Part shown: piece by piece, positions 16,338 through 25,323 of the stretch | Numbering within the stretch: the stretch's first letter is position 1 | How the letters are laid out: each line of letters opens with the position of its first letter | Assembly: GCF_046097065.1 (NCBI RefSeq) | Contig: NZ_CP175563.1 | Location: 2,728,001-2,792,000, forward strand | From: Syntrophus buswellii | GTDB lineage: Bacteria; Desulfobacterota; Syntrophia; Syntrophales; Syntrophaceae | Length of the DNA: 64,000 bases | Direction of reading: 5' to 3' | The notes under the pieces: model-generated | Seen by the model: the letters and a program-made list of their open reading frames with translations, nothing else | The model's database searches: none | Told to the model about the DNA's origin: nothing | Position numbers and translations under genes: made by a program

Positions 16338-17003
16338 TTATCTTCGAGCCTGCCTTTTATCCCCTCCCCTGTCGTGAGGATCCTTCTGCCTGTCCTTCTG
16401 TCCAGGCTGTTGATGAGGGCCGGGGCTCACCTGCCGGTGGGGCTGGCCCCGATGGAATTGAGCATGCGGCGAGTGGCCCCCGTTTCCCGGGCGCCGCGGG
16501 GAAACGTGTTTCCGGTGGTCCTTCCGGGAAGAGGGTTGGAATTGCATGCCCCTGACCCCCCAGTTGTTTTCCTTTTCCCAATGCTTGTTCTTTTTCCAGG
16601 TCTTCCAGTTGTGCGGAAGCTGTCCCGGAGGGATGTGCCGGTAATCCCACGGGTGGCCCTTCCAATGGCGCGCCCTGTAGTCGCTCCTCCAACCCGGGGG
16701 GATGCGTGAATGAAAGGCGGGAACACCGTGGTAGGAAGACCAGCCGGAATGATACTGCCTTGAACGATACCAGCGTCCTTCCCACGGGCGCCACCACCAG
16801 CCGCCGTAGAAGAAGATGTCCTCGGGTACGTCAGGTAGAGCGTAGACATAAGTTCCGGGAATCACCACCGCCACCGGCGGTGCGGAAAACACGACAGGCG
16901 GGGGAAGGGGGATACTGACATGGATATCCACGCCGGCCATCGCCGGTATGGGAAGGACCGCGGCCAGCATCCAGAGGATGGATCCAACAACAATTTTTTT
17001 CAT
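16338..17003 (-). CDS. Secreted Trp/His/Arg-rich protein of unknown function
   Basis: A protein of 221 residues. A clear Sec signal (MKKIVVGSILWMLAAVLPIPAMA) precedes a Pro/Val-rich stretch. Then comes an aromatic region (FFYGGWWWRPWEGRWYRS, WSSYHGVPAFHSRIPPGW) and a conserved-looking HWKGHPWDYRHIPPGQ. The last 70 residues are very basic and His-rich, with low complexity. Similar YGGWWW...PPGxW proteins occur in related deltaproteobacteria, but I know of no assigned function. AAAGGAG precedes the ATG by 8 nt. The His/Arg-rich tail suggests metal, nucleic acid or LPS binding in the periplasm; this is only inference. Confidence 0.72.
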   Translation of the reverse strand: MKKIVVGSILWMLAAVLPIPAMAGVDIHVSIPLPPPVVFSAPPVAVVIPGTYVYALPDVPEDIFFYGGWWWRPWEGRWYRSRQYHSGWSSYHGVPAFHSRIPPGWRSDYRARHWKGHPWDYRHIPPGQLPHNWKTWKKNKHWEKENNWGVRGMQFQPSSRKDHRKHVSPRRPGNGGHSPHAQFHRGQPHRQVSPGPHQQPGQKDRQKDPHDRGGDKRQARR

Positions 17004-17414
17004 CCGTTCGACTCCTTTCTTTCCATTTTTTATAGCGTTGACGCTGAGATCTCCGACGTCATCCCTTCCTGGACGAAAGCTGCTTCACCTGGTCCGGTCC
17101 AGATGTCCCGGAGGGGATGGTCTTTTGCCTGCTTCAGGGCATTTCCCGTGCCAGCCCGCGGTGCAGCAAACTTAACGAAGAAAGACGGTGGTTTACGGAA
17201 CAAAGCTCACGCCGGGCACCTGAAATCGCTTTGGTTGGAGGAATGATTCTGAATAGAAAATACTCATCTTCGGTATCCAGATGGATACGAACTATCCGCT
17301 TGGGATGATGGGGGGATTTTTTTGCGGGCCTGGGGCAGAACACACGAAAGGCAAGGAGCTGCACGATCCCGCTCTATCGATGCTATTCGGAAAAAAGTTT
17401 TCTGTCGCTGACGA
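17004..17414. other. Intergenic spacer, no gene seen
   Basis: About 410 bp between two minus-strand genes. It should contain the promoter of the secreted protein (a TATAAA lies about 35 nt upstream of its start, without a good -35). A small palindrome, GTATCC/GGATAC, lies at 17273-17288. Short frames here have no recognisable product. Confidence 0.5.
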
Positions 17415-18620
17415 TCAGTGGGAGTTCGCCTTCGTGCACAGCCACAGGATACGTGTTCTCTCTTCCGGCTTGAAGACGGAGCGGGAGAGACGCCCCAGCT
17501 CCTCCACGGACGCAAAAAGGCCGCTGTCAAAAAAACTCCTGTACGTGTCGTACGTCCCTCCGGGATGCGCCTCAAAGACAACGTATCTGCCGATGTTGCG
17601 TTCAGCGATCCGGGTCAGTCGTGCCGGATCAGAGAGATGGGCAAAAATGGAAAACATGAATCCGATGTCGAAGCGTTCGTCGTCTCCGAGGAGATCCCTG
17701 TCGATGTTGAATTGCCGGAATTGAACCTCGGGATAAGTCCCTTCAAACATGGAAAAGCGGCTGGCAAGATCGACCATGCTGCTTGAAATCTCAAGCCCCA
17801 GCACGGACAAAGCGCCGAATGAGCGGGCCAGAATGCTGCTCATCCCGAAATTGCTGGCGACATCCAGTATCCGTGCCCCCTCCAGCACCTGCGGCGGTAT
17901 CATGGCGAGGCGCTCCGCCGTATCCTGCCGGCGTCCGGGGACAGCAATCCGCCGGCGGAAATAGATGCTCTGATAGGGGCGGTTGTTGTGCCTGGTGCCA
18001 TAGAATTCCGTAAAAGGCGAAAATTTCATGAAGGCCAGTTCGAAGGGCCACCGCTCGATGGGGATTTCCAGCCCGAGAGCCAGCGCCATGGCAATGCGAT
18101 GATTTCCATCGACGACGAAATACTCTCCCTCGGGGAGGATCTGCGTCACCACGACCGGCGCAACCTTCTGCGGGTGCTGCCGAATCCCGTTCAGTTCCTT
18201 TCTGAATTCCGCTAGGCTCAGCTCGGGCGGGGCGCTGTCGCTCGACTGCGAAGCAGCGGCCAGATAGGCTTCATAAAGGGCCGCTGCCGCCTTGATTTCC
18301 CCGGCGTTCCCGGCGGCCAGGGCACGGGCGAGGCGGTAATGCGGGGTATCGCCCACCTTGATGTCCGTCCGACCGATATTTCCGAAGAAAAATTCCGCGG
18401 TAGCCTTTTTGAACGGATAGAAACGAAGATCGGGATATTCTTCCAGAGGAAGGGCAAAAGGCCTGGACTCACGGGATCTGCGCAAAGCCAGCTCACGTGA
18501 ACGCCTGACCTGCGTGAGCAGGGCGATGGGTTTGGATTCCCAGAACTGCCGGTTGATTTTTTTCTTGATGCGCTTGATTTTTTTCTTCAGTGTTTTCATG
18601 GATTCATCCAGGATTGACAT
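17415..18620 (-). CDS. ParB-like domain fused to a SAM-dependent methyltransferase
   Basis: A protein of 401 residues. After a very basic Lys/Arg-rich N-terminus (residues 1-50) comes a region ending in a ParB/Srx-like motif: EGEYFVVDGNHRIAMALALG near residues 165-185. In that family this binds a nucleotide or serves as the core of a nuclease or kinase fold. The C-terminal half is a class I methyltransferase: ARILDVASNFGMSS (motif I), GLEISSSMVDLA, and DERFDIGFMFSIF. Both parts are in one frame with no stop between. It is convergently placed away from, but close to, the LPS cluster. The substrate is unknown. The start could instead be the ATG at 18599. Confidence 0.7.
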   Translation of the reverse strand: MSILDESMKTLKKKIKRIKKKINRQFWESKPIALLTQVRRSRELALRRSRESRPFALPLEEYPDLRFYPFKKATAEFFFGNIGRTDIKVGDTPHYRLARALAAGNAGEIKAAAALYEAYLAAASQSSDSAPPELSLAEFRKELNGIRQHPQKVAPVVVTQILPEGEYFVVDGNHRIAMALALGLEIPIERWPFELAFMKFSPFTEFYGTRHNNRPYQSIYFRRRIAVPGRRQDTAERLAMIPPQVLEGARILDVASNFGMSSILARSFGALSVLGLEISSSMVDLASRFSMFEGTYPEVQFRQFNIDRDLLGDDERFDIGFMFSIFAHLSDPARLTRIAERNIGRYVVFEAHPGGTYDTYRSFFDSGLFASVEELGRLSRSVFKPEERTRILWLCTKANSH

Positions 18621-18744
18621 CCCCGGGCTGTACCGCCTGATGATTGTCCGGGTCTCTTTTCTTTGCCGCTGCTGATCGGCCTTCCCAAGGATGCCTCGGG
18701 GTCACGGAAAACGTGTTTCCGTTACAGCCAAGGCCCATTGCCTG

Positions 18745-19542
18745 TCAGGCCCTGAAGTGCAGCCCGTCCAACCCGGCTTGAAGCTGTTCGATGGACGTCT
18801 GCAGAGGCCCTTTGTTCTCCACCCTGATGAGCGTGACCCCGCGCTTCTTCATCTCTCCTTCCGCCACATCCTGATAGGTCTGGCAGATTTCGAGAGACGC
18901 CATCACGTCCTGATCGCTCAAGCCACGCAGTCGGCGCGGGAAGCTGCGCTGCTGCATCCTCGCCAGGCAGACTTCGGGCAGAACCCGCACAGAGATCAGG
19001 ACCTTCGGAAGGGGGGTGAGCCCGAGATAATCCAGAAAATCATTCTCCCGCGTTTCAGTGCTGCGGTAGCCCAAAAGGGCGATTCCCCGCTGGATCAATC
19101 CGGGGTCCGTCAGGATGGCTTCGCTGCCAGCCATCACCTCCTGGACGATTTGAAAAAAGGCGAAGCTGTCTAGGTAACGCCCCAGAACGAGCTCCCGCTC
19201 CCAGGAAGGAAAGCCGCGCCTGATGAGAACCTTCAGGATCAACGCCATCAGTTCCATGTGCGAATCCAGGAAGGATCTCAAAAGAACGGCTTCAAGCCCC
19301 TTCGATCCCAAAAACGCGACACCGAGACGATCCCGCAGAGGACTCCACAAACTGCGCAGGCTCCCGCCCCATAGCAGCGGTTCATGCCTGCTCAGGTACA
19401 GCGAGAGGAGCCGCCGCTCCGGCCGTCCGTTCTGCCGGTGGAACACCCTCACGCCAATCCTTTCCAGGTGCTCCACGGCCGCTTTGAAAAACATGGACTT
19501 CCCCGATCCCGGAAGGCCGATGATTTCGAAATAGATACCCAT
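18745..19542 (-). CDS. P-loop kinase-like protein (thymidylate-kinase-like fold)
   Basis: A protein of 265 residues with a Walker A at the very N-terminus (EIIGLPGSGKSMFF) and, later, EAILTDPGLIQRG and KVLISVRVLPEVCLARMQQR. The last two match the Walker B and LID regions of nucleotide/sugar kinase-type P-loop proteins. A phosphotransferase acting on a surface-sugar precursor is plausible, because the divergent neighbours are LPS core genes and a second small GLPGSGKT protein is encoded inside that cluster (23091-23672). I cannot name the substrate. It shares orientation with the ParB/methyltransferase gene 124 bp downstream. Confidence 0.65.
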   Translation of the reverse strand: MGIYFEIIGLPGSGKSMFFKAAVEHLERIGVRVFHRQNGRPERRLLSLYLSRHEPLLWGGSLRSLWSPLRDRLGVAFLGSKGLEAVLLRSFLDSHMELMALILKVLIRRGFPSWERELVLGRYLDSFAFFQIVQEVMAGSEAILTDPGLIQRGIALLGYRSTETRENDFLDYLGLTPLPKVLISVRVLPEVCLARMQQRSFPRRLRGLSDQDVMASLEICQTYQDVAEGEMKKRGVTLIRVENKGPLQTSIEQLQAGLDGLHFRA

Positions 19543-19870
19543 TCAGTTCTTTTTCAGCATCCCTGAAAGTTCATCCCCGCCGCCAAAGACGGGCTGATTC
19601 AACACGCCCCTCTTCACCGCGCATTGCAGGAAAGGCGGCGGGGTTGGTCAAGGGGGAATTCCTTGTGCTTCCTGAAGGCAGGTCGGATCAGCCCAGGCTT
19701 CCGGCCTGCCGTCTCCGGGAAGGCCGCATCTGCCGATCACACACCTATCGCCGGAACCCTGGATAACGGATTCCGTGTTGAACAGCTTCCTTACGGAAAA
19801 GGTGCGTTGAGGTGACGAGAAAACCTTGAATTGTTTCGGAAATTTATTCATAACACGCTGAAACGGTTGC

Positions 19871-19899
19871 TATCTAGGACAGTTATAAAAAAATGTCAA
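19871..19899 (-). promoter_or_regulatory. Candidate sigma-70 promoter for the P-loop kinase/methyltransferase genes
   Basis: Minus strand TTGACA (19894-19899), 17-bp spacer, TAGATA (19871-19876). The -35 is perfect and the -10 is weak; the first gene starts about 330 nt downstream. Confidence 0.4.
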
Positions 19900-19980
19900 C
19901 ATAAATTCACCAGGGCCTCATCCCCGGCCGACCACTGGCTTCACAAGCCCCGTTCAGAAAACAGGCTCCAAGACATTTTC

Positions 19981-20010
19981 TTGACTTGCAGAAGGTATTT
20001 GTCCTAAGGT
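19981..20010 (+). promoter_or_regulatory. Candidate promoter of the LPS core cluster
   Basis: TTGACT (19981-19986), 18-bp spacer, TAAGGT (20005-20010), about 50 nt before the first glycosyltransferase start. The -10 is poor. Confidence 0.3.
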
Positions 20011-20060
20011 CAGCGCAATCATTTTATTATATTTCAGGAAAGTATCCAACCGGGCAAAGC

Positions 20061-20819
20061 ATGCTGTCGGTCGCCATTATCACAAAAAACGAAGAAAACA
20101 ACATCGCCCGCTGCATCGAGAGCGTTCGGGACATTGCCGATGAGGTCATCGTAGTGGACTCCGGCTCCAGCGATCGGACGGTCGAAATCGCCTCCAGCCT
20201 CGGGGCGAAGGTAACCCATCAGGATTGGCTGGGCTTCGCCCGGCAGAAAAATTTCGCGGCCGCTCTCGCTGAAATGGACTACGTTCTGATGCTCGATGCC
20301 GACGAGGAAGTCTCCGCAACGCTGAGCCGGTCCATCCTGGAGGCCCTGCGGGAAAAGCGCTTCGACGGATGGGAGCTCAACAGGAAAACCTATTACCTGG
20401 GAGATTTCCTGAACCATGTCTGGCACCCCGAATGGCGCCTCCGCCTCTACCGGAAGGGTAAGGGGGAATTTCAGGGGGAGATCCACGAAAAAGTCGTCTG
20501 CGAAGGCAACATCGGCAGGCTCCAGGGCGATCTCCATCACTACTCCTACAAGAGCCTGGAGGATCAGATGCTTCGGCTTGTCCGCTATGCGGAACAATCG
20601 GCGAAACTCATGCAGAAGGACGGGAAGCGGTTCCGGTTTGTCAACCTGTTCTTCAACCCCTGCTGGGCCTTCGCCAAGGTCTTGATCCGGGGGGGCATCC
20701 GGGACGGATATCGCAGTTTCCTCATTGCCGCCTTCGAGGGCATCTACACCTTCTTGAAATACGCCTTTCTTCTTGAGGAAGAATTGAGGAAAAGGCAGGG
20801 AAAGCGCCTCTGGCAATGA
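20061..20819 (+). CDS. Family 2 glycosyltransferase (WaaE/KdtX-like LPS core)
   Basis: A protein of 252 residues with the GT-A fold of family 2: SVAIITKNEENNI, VIVVDSGSSDRTVEIA and the metal/nucleotide-sugar-binding LDADEE. The sequence style (GFARQKNFAA, KTYYLGDF, WRLRLYRKGKG, EIHEKV) matches WaaE/KdtX-type transferases that add a sugar to the inner LPS core on the cytoplasmic side of the membrane. ATG 20061 precedes the conserved N-terminus; an upstream in-frame ATG (19986) would add a non-homologous tail. Its stop overlaps the ATG of the next gene by 4 bp. Confidence 0.85.
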   Translation: MLSVAIITKNEENNIARCIESVRDIADEVIVVDSGSSDRTVEIASSLGAKVTHQDWLGFARQKNFAAALAEMDYVLMLDADEEVSATLSRSILEALREKRFDGWELNRKTYYLGDFLNHVWHPEWRLRLYRKGKGEFQGEIHEKVVCEGNIGRLQGDLHHYSYKSLEDQMLRLVRYAEQSAKLMQKDGKRFRFVNLFFNPCWAFAKVLIRGGIRDGYRSFLIAAFEGIYTFLKYAFLLEEELRKRQGKRLWQ

Positions 20820-21997
20820 AGATCGCCCTGATTCGAGAAAAATACACCGATTTCGGCGGGGCGGAACGCTATGTCGCCTCGCTGGCTGAAAACCTTGCCC
20901 TGCGGGGACATGAGATCGAAATTTTCGCCAGCACGTGGAAAACCCGGAGCGAGGAAGGGCCTTCGGAAGCACTCGCCTTCCGGCCGGTTCTGCGCCGAGT
21001 GCCGGTTGTCAAAGGCCCCTCCTTCCTGCAGATCCTCAGCTTCGCCTTCAGCGTTCGAAAGATGCTTCAAGGGGGCCGTTACGACATCATCCACAGCTTC
21101 GAGCGGACCCTGTATCAGGACATTTACCGGGCCGGTGACGGCTGCCACAGGGAATGGCTCATCCAGCGCCGGAAAATCGATCCGCCCGGCAAAGGCCTTC
21201 TGCACCGGATCAACCCGCTGCACAGGACCCTCCTCTGGATTGAAAAGCAGATCTTCAGCGAAGAGGGCTGCAGGGCCGTCGTGGCCAATTCCCGGAGGGG
21301 AAAAAAGGAGATCATGACTCACTACGGCGTCCCGGACAACAAGATTTCCGTCATTTACAGCCCCGTCGAGAGAAATCGCTTTTCCTGCGGCAGAAAGCTG
21401 GAAAGCAGGGAAAAGCTTCTTTCGCAATTAGGCCTGAAACCGGAAAGCGCCCTTCTCCTCTTTGTCGGCTCCGGTTTTCAGCGAAAGGGATTGGCGGCGG
21501 CCCTGAGGGCCCTGGCCCTTCTTCCCTCCCCGGCACACCTCATAGCCGTAGGAAAGGACCGTCTTGCCCCCTACAGGCGCCTGGCAGAAAGCCTGGGGGT
21601 CGAAAACTCCGTTTCCTTCACGGGGCCCATTTCCGACGTGGCTCCGTACTACCAGGGGGCCGACCTCTTCATCTTCCCCACAATCTATGAACCATTCAGC
21701 AACGTGTGCATCGAAGCCATGGCGGCAGGCCTGCCCGTCGTCACCTCCCGGATCAACGGGGCCTCGGAGATGATTATCGAAGGGGAAAACGGCCATGTCA
21801 TCGAAGATCCTCTCGACCCGGCGGAAATCGCGGCAAAGATCCGCGCGGGGCTGGAGATCTCCGGAAGCCGGATTGCCGATGCCAACCGGTCAATTCTGGA
21901 GCAGCTTACCTGGAAACATCATCTTGACCAGGTCCTGGATTTATACGAGGCCGTGCGGGACGAAAAAGGAGCGGACCGGAGGAGGATCACGCCATGA
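20816..21997 (+). CDS. Family 4 glycosyltransferase (WaaG/RfaG-like)
   Basis: A GT-B glycosyltransferase of 393 residues. The N-terminus (MKIALIREKYTDFGGAERYV) and an internal ERTLYQDIYRAGDGCH stretch match the RfaG group that adds the first hexose to the LPS inner core. The C-terminal donor domain has LLFVGSGFQRKGL and the EX7E-like region EPFSNVCIEAMAAGLPVV. It overlaps the genes on both sides by 4 bp, so it is translationally coupled in the LPS operon. Confidence 0.85.
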   Translation: MKIALIREKYTDFGGAERYVASLAENLALRGHEIEIFASTWKTRSEEGPSEALAFRPVLRRVPVVKGPSFLQILSFAFSVRKMLQGGRYDIIHSFERTLYQDIYRAGDGCHREWLIQRRKIDPPGKGLLHRINPLHRTLLWIEKQIFSEEGCRAVVANSRRGKKEIMTHYGVPDNKISVIYSPVERNRFSCGRKLESREKLLSQLGLKPESALLLFVGSGFQRKGLAAALRALALLPSPAHLIAVGKDRLAPYRRLAESLGVENSVSFTGPISDVAPYYQGADLFIFPTIYEPFSNVCIEAMAAGLPVVTSRINGASEMIIEGENGHVIEDPLDPAEIAAKIRAGLEISGSRIADANRSILEQLTWKHHLDQVLDLYEAVRDEKGADRRRITP

Positions 21998-23094
21998 CCG
22001 ACGGTTCTCCCCGCATTCTCGTCATCAAATTGCGCTATCTGGGAGACGTCCTGCTCACCACCCCGGTCTTTGACGCCCTGAGATCCCGGTTTCCCGATGC
22101 CTTCATCGCAGCGGTCGTCAATAAGGGGACGGAAGACATGCTGACGGAAAATCCCGCCATCGACAGGATTTTTACCGTGATCAGGGATTTTAGGCCCCTG
22201 GCGGATCTGCGGAAACAGTTCCAGCTGATCCGTGAGATTCGTGCCGCTCATTTCGATGTGGTGCTTGAACTGACCCATAACGACCGGGCGGCGGTGCTGG
22301 CCTTTTTGAGCGGCGCCGGAAAAAGGTTGGGCTACAAGCCCAAAAAAAGGAAACGATTCCGTCGTTCACTCCTGCTGACGGACTTGGTGCCCGTCGGGAA
22401 AAAGCTCCACGTCATTGATCGTCATCTGGAACTGGCAAAAGCCATGGGATGCTCCGTTCTCCCGTCAAAACCGACCCTCTACTGGACTCCTCAAGATCAA
22501 AGGTCCTGCGGGGAGATCTTAACGAGCAGCGGCGTACCCGGAAAGGCCCCCTATGTCGTTCTTCATCCTTCGTCCGCGGCAACCCACAAAGTCTGGACAG
22601 CGGAGGGCTATGCCGAGCTCTGCGACTACCTGTCGGGAAGAAAGTCTCTCCGGACCATCCTGATCTGCGGAAAGGATAAGGAGGAACTCCGCTTGAACCG
22701 TGAGATATGCGCCCTGTCCGAAAGCCCCCCCCTGGATCTCGGTGGCCGGCTATCCCTGAAGCAGACCGCCGCCCTCCTTTCTGAAGCCCTTTTATTTATC
22801 GGCATCGACTCAGGGCCCATGCACATGGCCGCTGCCGTTGGCACGCCCGTCGTGGCGATTTTCGGCCCGTCACGGCCCTGGCGATGGGGACCCCGGGGAG
22901 CGGGGCAGGTCATCATCCAAAAAAAATGGGATTGCGTCCCCTGCGGCAAGAAGGGCTGCCGCGACGACGGCGGCGAAAGCCGGTGCCTGATGGAACTGAC
23001 CCCCGATGAGGTCCTCCTGGCCGTTGAAAACAGGCTGGACGAGATCTTCCGGACGCCCGCCCCGGCCTTTCCCGCGGAAAAAGAGGTCCCATGA
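21994..23094 (+). CDS. LPS heptosyltransferase (RfaQ/heptosyltransferase III-like, GT9)
   Basis: A GT9 enzyme of 366 residues that adds ADP-heptose to the LPS core. Recognisable parts are ILVIKLRYLGDVLLTTPV at the N-terminus, VVLELTHNDRAAVLAFLSGA, PYVVLHPSSAATHKVW, and the donor-binding stretch IGIDSGPMHMAAAVGTP followed by AIFGPSRPWRWGP. It overlaps the GT4 gene upstream and the P-loop gene downstream by 4 bp each. Confidence 0.88.
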   Translation: MTDGSPRILVIKLRYLGDVLLTTPVFDALRSRFPDAFIAAVVNKGTEDMLTENPAIDRIFTVIRDFRPLADLRKQFQLIREIRAAHFDVVLELTHNDRAAVLAFLSGAGKRLGYKPKKRKRFRRSLLLTDLVPVGKKLHVIDRHLELAKAMGCSVLPSKPTLYWTPQDQRSCGEILTSSGVPGKAPYVVLHPSSAATHKVWTAEGYAELCDYLSGRKSLRTILICGKDKEELRLNREICALSESPPLDLGGRLSLKQTAALLSEALLFIGIDSGPMHMAAAVGTPVVAIFGPSRPWRWGPRGAGQVIIQKKWDCVPCGKKGCRDDGGESRCLMELTPDEVLLAVENRLDEIFRTPAPAFPAEKEVP

Positions 23095-23672
23095 CGGAAA
23101 AAATACAGGATCTCGGAACGTTTGACGGGATTGAAGGCATGGAGCGGCTTCGCCTGGAAGCGGAAGATCTACTTCTGCGCTCTCCCAAAATCGTCATTGC
23201 CGTTGCCGGACTGCCGGGCAGCGGGAAAACGGTTTTTGTGAAAGATTTTGCCCGGTTCGGCTTCGGCCGCCTCGGAAAAAGGAACCTTGTGGTTATTGAC
23301 GACAACACACTGTATTCGACGCCTTTCTGGAGGCTGACGTGGAAGAAGCTGAACCTTCGCAAAGAGTCCTGGCAGGATTTTTTAGCTTCCCGGGACTGCA
23401 GAGCGGTGATCTTCTCGAACTGGGTCCCCAGCCGCTTTCTCGATTCTGTGGACATCCTGGTGAACCTTGCCGTTCCCGAACCCAGGAGGCTTTCAAGATT
23501 GAGGAAAAGAGAAAAAAGGCATCCGGAGAAGTTCGAAATTCAGCAGAAAAAGACGACCCTCCCCGTCGAGCCGCCCTTTTCGGTCGGTCGGTCTATGACG
23601 ATCATCAACGACACCCGCATCTCCTTTCTCTGGTGCCTGTTCTGGATGCTGCGCCGAGGCCTTTCCCTGTGA
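23091..23672 (+). CDS. Small P-loop NTPase/kinase-like protein in LPS cluster
   Basis: A protein of 193 residues with Walker A AGLPGSGKTVFV near residues 38-50 and a Walker B-like hydrophobic strand (NLVVIDDNTLY). Later, VDILVNLAVPEPRRLSRLRKREKR resembles the lid/Arg-rich part of small-molecule kinases. Its position, overlapping the heptosyltransferase gene, suggests a phosphorylation step on a core sugar or precursor, but no close named family comes to mind. The Walker A phrase GLPGSGK also occurs in the protein encoded at 18745-19542. Confidence 0.6.
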   Translation: MTEKIQDLGTFDGIEGMERLRLEAEDLLLRSPKIVIAVAGLPGSGKTVFVKDFARFGFGRLGKRNLVVIDDNTLYSTPFWRLTWKKLNLRKESWQDFLASRDCRAVIFSNWVPSRFLDSVDILVNLAVPEPRRLSRLRKREKRHPEKFEIQQKKTTLPVEPPFSVGRSMTIINDTRISFLWCLFWMLRRGLSL

Positions 23673-23680
23673 GGCACAGA

Positions 23681-24676
23681 ATGGAGGGAAACACAAGGGT
23701 GCTCTTCTGCGGTCCCATCGATCAGCCGCTCAATTCGGGCAGGTACATGATCGCGGGAATGCAGCAGCTCGGATACGAGGTGATCGGCTATGATTACCGA
23801 TCCCATGCGTCCTGCGAACAGGAGCTGATGGAGATCGTCGAGAGCAGAAAACCCGGGTACGTCCTCACCCTGAAAGGAGAGAAACTTCCCGCCCGGCTCA
23901 TTGAGCATTTCAGGCAAAAGGGCTGCACGACGATCCTCTGGCTGACAACGAGCGTCCTGGAAGACTGGATGCTTCCATTCGCCAAGGTCCATGACTTCGT
24001 CGTAACCAATACGGAAGACATCAAGATCTTTTTCCGCCGCAACGGGGTCAAAAACACTCGCTGGATCCATCAGGGGTTCGCTCCGGAATTCTTCGGCATT
24101 CCCGGTCAGGAATCTGTCAGAAAGGGCAGCCCCTGTGCAGAAGCGGCCATGATCGGCTCCATGGGGTATCCGATCTATAAAAAGCGCAGTGAACTGGTGA
24201 TGCTTTTAAGGAAAAAGCAGGTGGACATCAAGTGGTGGGGGCCCCGTCTCTCCAGGCAGTGGAAAAACCTCTCCTATTTCTGCGGAGGCGTCCACCGGGC
24301 ATGGGCGGGAAGAGAAGTCTACATGAAAGAGTTTTGCGATGTGGTCAGAAATGTTAAGATCTTCATCGGAGAGGATGCGGATATCCCCATATCGGGCCTT
24401 TACCTGAGCAACAGGATCTTCGCCGTTGCCGGGTGTGGCGGTTTTTATCTCGGGAGGAAGACCCCGGGGATTGAAACGGCCTTTGAAATCGGCAGGGAGG
24501 TTGAGGTTTTTGAATCCGATGATGAGCTGATCGAAAAGGTGCGCTTTTATCTTGAACATGAAGAAGCCAGGGAGCGCATCGCCTCCGCAGGGCAGAAGAA
24601 GGTCCTGTCGCACTATACCTACAGGCAGCAGATGGCCAAGATATTTGACTGGATTCAAGAAACGGGTCAGGAGTAA
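23681..24676 (+). CDS. CgeB-like glycosyltransferase
   Basis: A protein of 331 residues resembling the CgeB/GT1-like group: TRVLFCGPIDQPLNSG at the start, ILWLTTSVLEDW and FVVTNTEDI in the middle. The C-terminal FAVAGCGGFYLGRKTPGIET, GREVEVFESDDELIEKV and ERIASAGQKKVLSHYTYRQ are typical of that group. It probably transfers a sugar in LPS or surface polysaccharide synthesis. The start at ATG 23681 gives a GAGG site and lies 8 bp after the previous stop; the frame is open further upstream, but that part overlaps the P-loop gene. Confidence 0.75.
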   Translation: MEGNTRVLFCGPIDQPLNSGRYMIAGMQQLGYEVIGYDYRSHASCEQELMEIVESRKPGYVLTLKGEKLPARLIEHFRQKGCTTILWLTTSVLEDWMLPFAKVHDFVVTNTEDIKIFFRRNGVKNTRWIHQGFAPEFFGIPGQESVRKGSPCAEAAMIGSMGYPIYKKRSELVMLLRKKQVDIKWWGPRLSRQWKNLSYFCGGVHRAWAGREVYMKEFCDVVRNVKIFIGEDADIPISGLYLSNRIFAVAGCGGFYLGRKTPGIETAFEIGREVEVFESDDELIEKVRFYLEHEEARERIASAGQKKVLSHYTYRQQMAKIFDWIQETGQE

Positions 24677-24678
24677 AG

Positions 24679-25323
24679 ATGGGTAAGCCGGGCATTTCCG
24701 ATTATGATGAGTACTGGGATGATCGTATTGAACGGAAGCATTATCAATATACGGATGTCCACCAAAAGATTGTCGAGGTCGCCCAAGGCGTCCTCGGAAA
24801 CGAACAAGCGCGCGTTCTGGACTGCGGCGTCGGTCCAGGCCACGTCTATCGCGAACTTTCAAAACTCTATGAAGCATACGGCCTGGAAATCTCGGAAAAA
24901 GTATTCGGTCTTTACAGATTCGACACCTCCCGCATCCAGATCTGGGACCTCAACAATGGACTGCCCCCCTTCGATCCTCCTCTGGACCTGATCATCGCCA
25001 GCAGAATCGTCCACCATCTGGACGATCCCATCGGCTTTCTGGGGCATGTACGGAAAAACTTAAGGGAAAAAGGCTGGTTTATCGGGGTGATCCCGAATAT
25101 CTGTTATTATCATCACCGGATTAAATTTCTCCTCGGGAAATTTCCTCCGATTTCCGGAGCCCATGTCAACTTCCAGACGGGTCCAACCTTCGAAAAAATG
25201 GTCGTGGCGCAGGGATTCGAGCTCCGGCAGTTGATCACCCCCAAAAAAACGATTCGGGCCAAATTCTGGCCGACGGTCTTCAGTCAGGATCTCATCTATG
25301 TATTCCAGAAATCGGACCCGTGA
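24679..25323 (+). CDS. Class I SAM-dependent methyltransferase
   Basis: A protein of 214 residues with motif I ARVLDCGVGPGHVY, a short acidic stretch (YGLEISEKVFG) and the region LDLIIASRIVHHLDDPIGFL typical of UbiG/COQ3-like small-molecule methyltransferases. It starts 2 bp after the CgeB-like gene stop and overlaps the kinase-like gene downstream by 26 bp. An O-methylation of a surface sugar is plausible from context. Confidence 0.75.
   Translation: MGKPGISDYDEYWDDRIERKHYQYTDVHQKIVEVAQGVLGNEQARVLDCGVGPGHVYRELSKLYEAYGLEISEKVFGLYRFDTSRIQIWDLNNGLPPFDPPLDLIIASRIVHHLDDPIGFLGHVRKNLREKGWFIGVIPNICYYHHRIKFLLGKFPPISGAHVNFQTGPTFEKMVVAQGFELRQLITPKKTIRAKFWPTVFSQDLIYVFQKSDP

Larger units (their letters stand above)
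19543..20060. other. Divergent intergenic region upstream of the LPS cluster
   Basis: A 518-bp region, AT-richer from about 19840 on. It holds candidate promoters for both directions (19871-19899 minus, 19981-20010 plus). No credible coding frame. Confidence 0.5.

Noticed and set aside
23339..23680. Upstream extension of the CgeB-like frame
   Set aside because: It overlaps the P-loop gene in another frame and has no homology-like features; a ribosome site supports ATG 23681.
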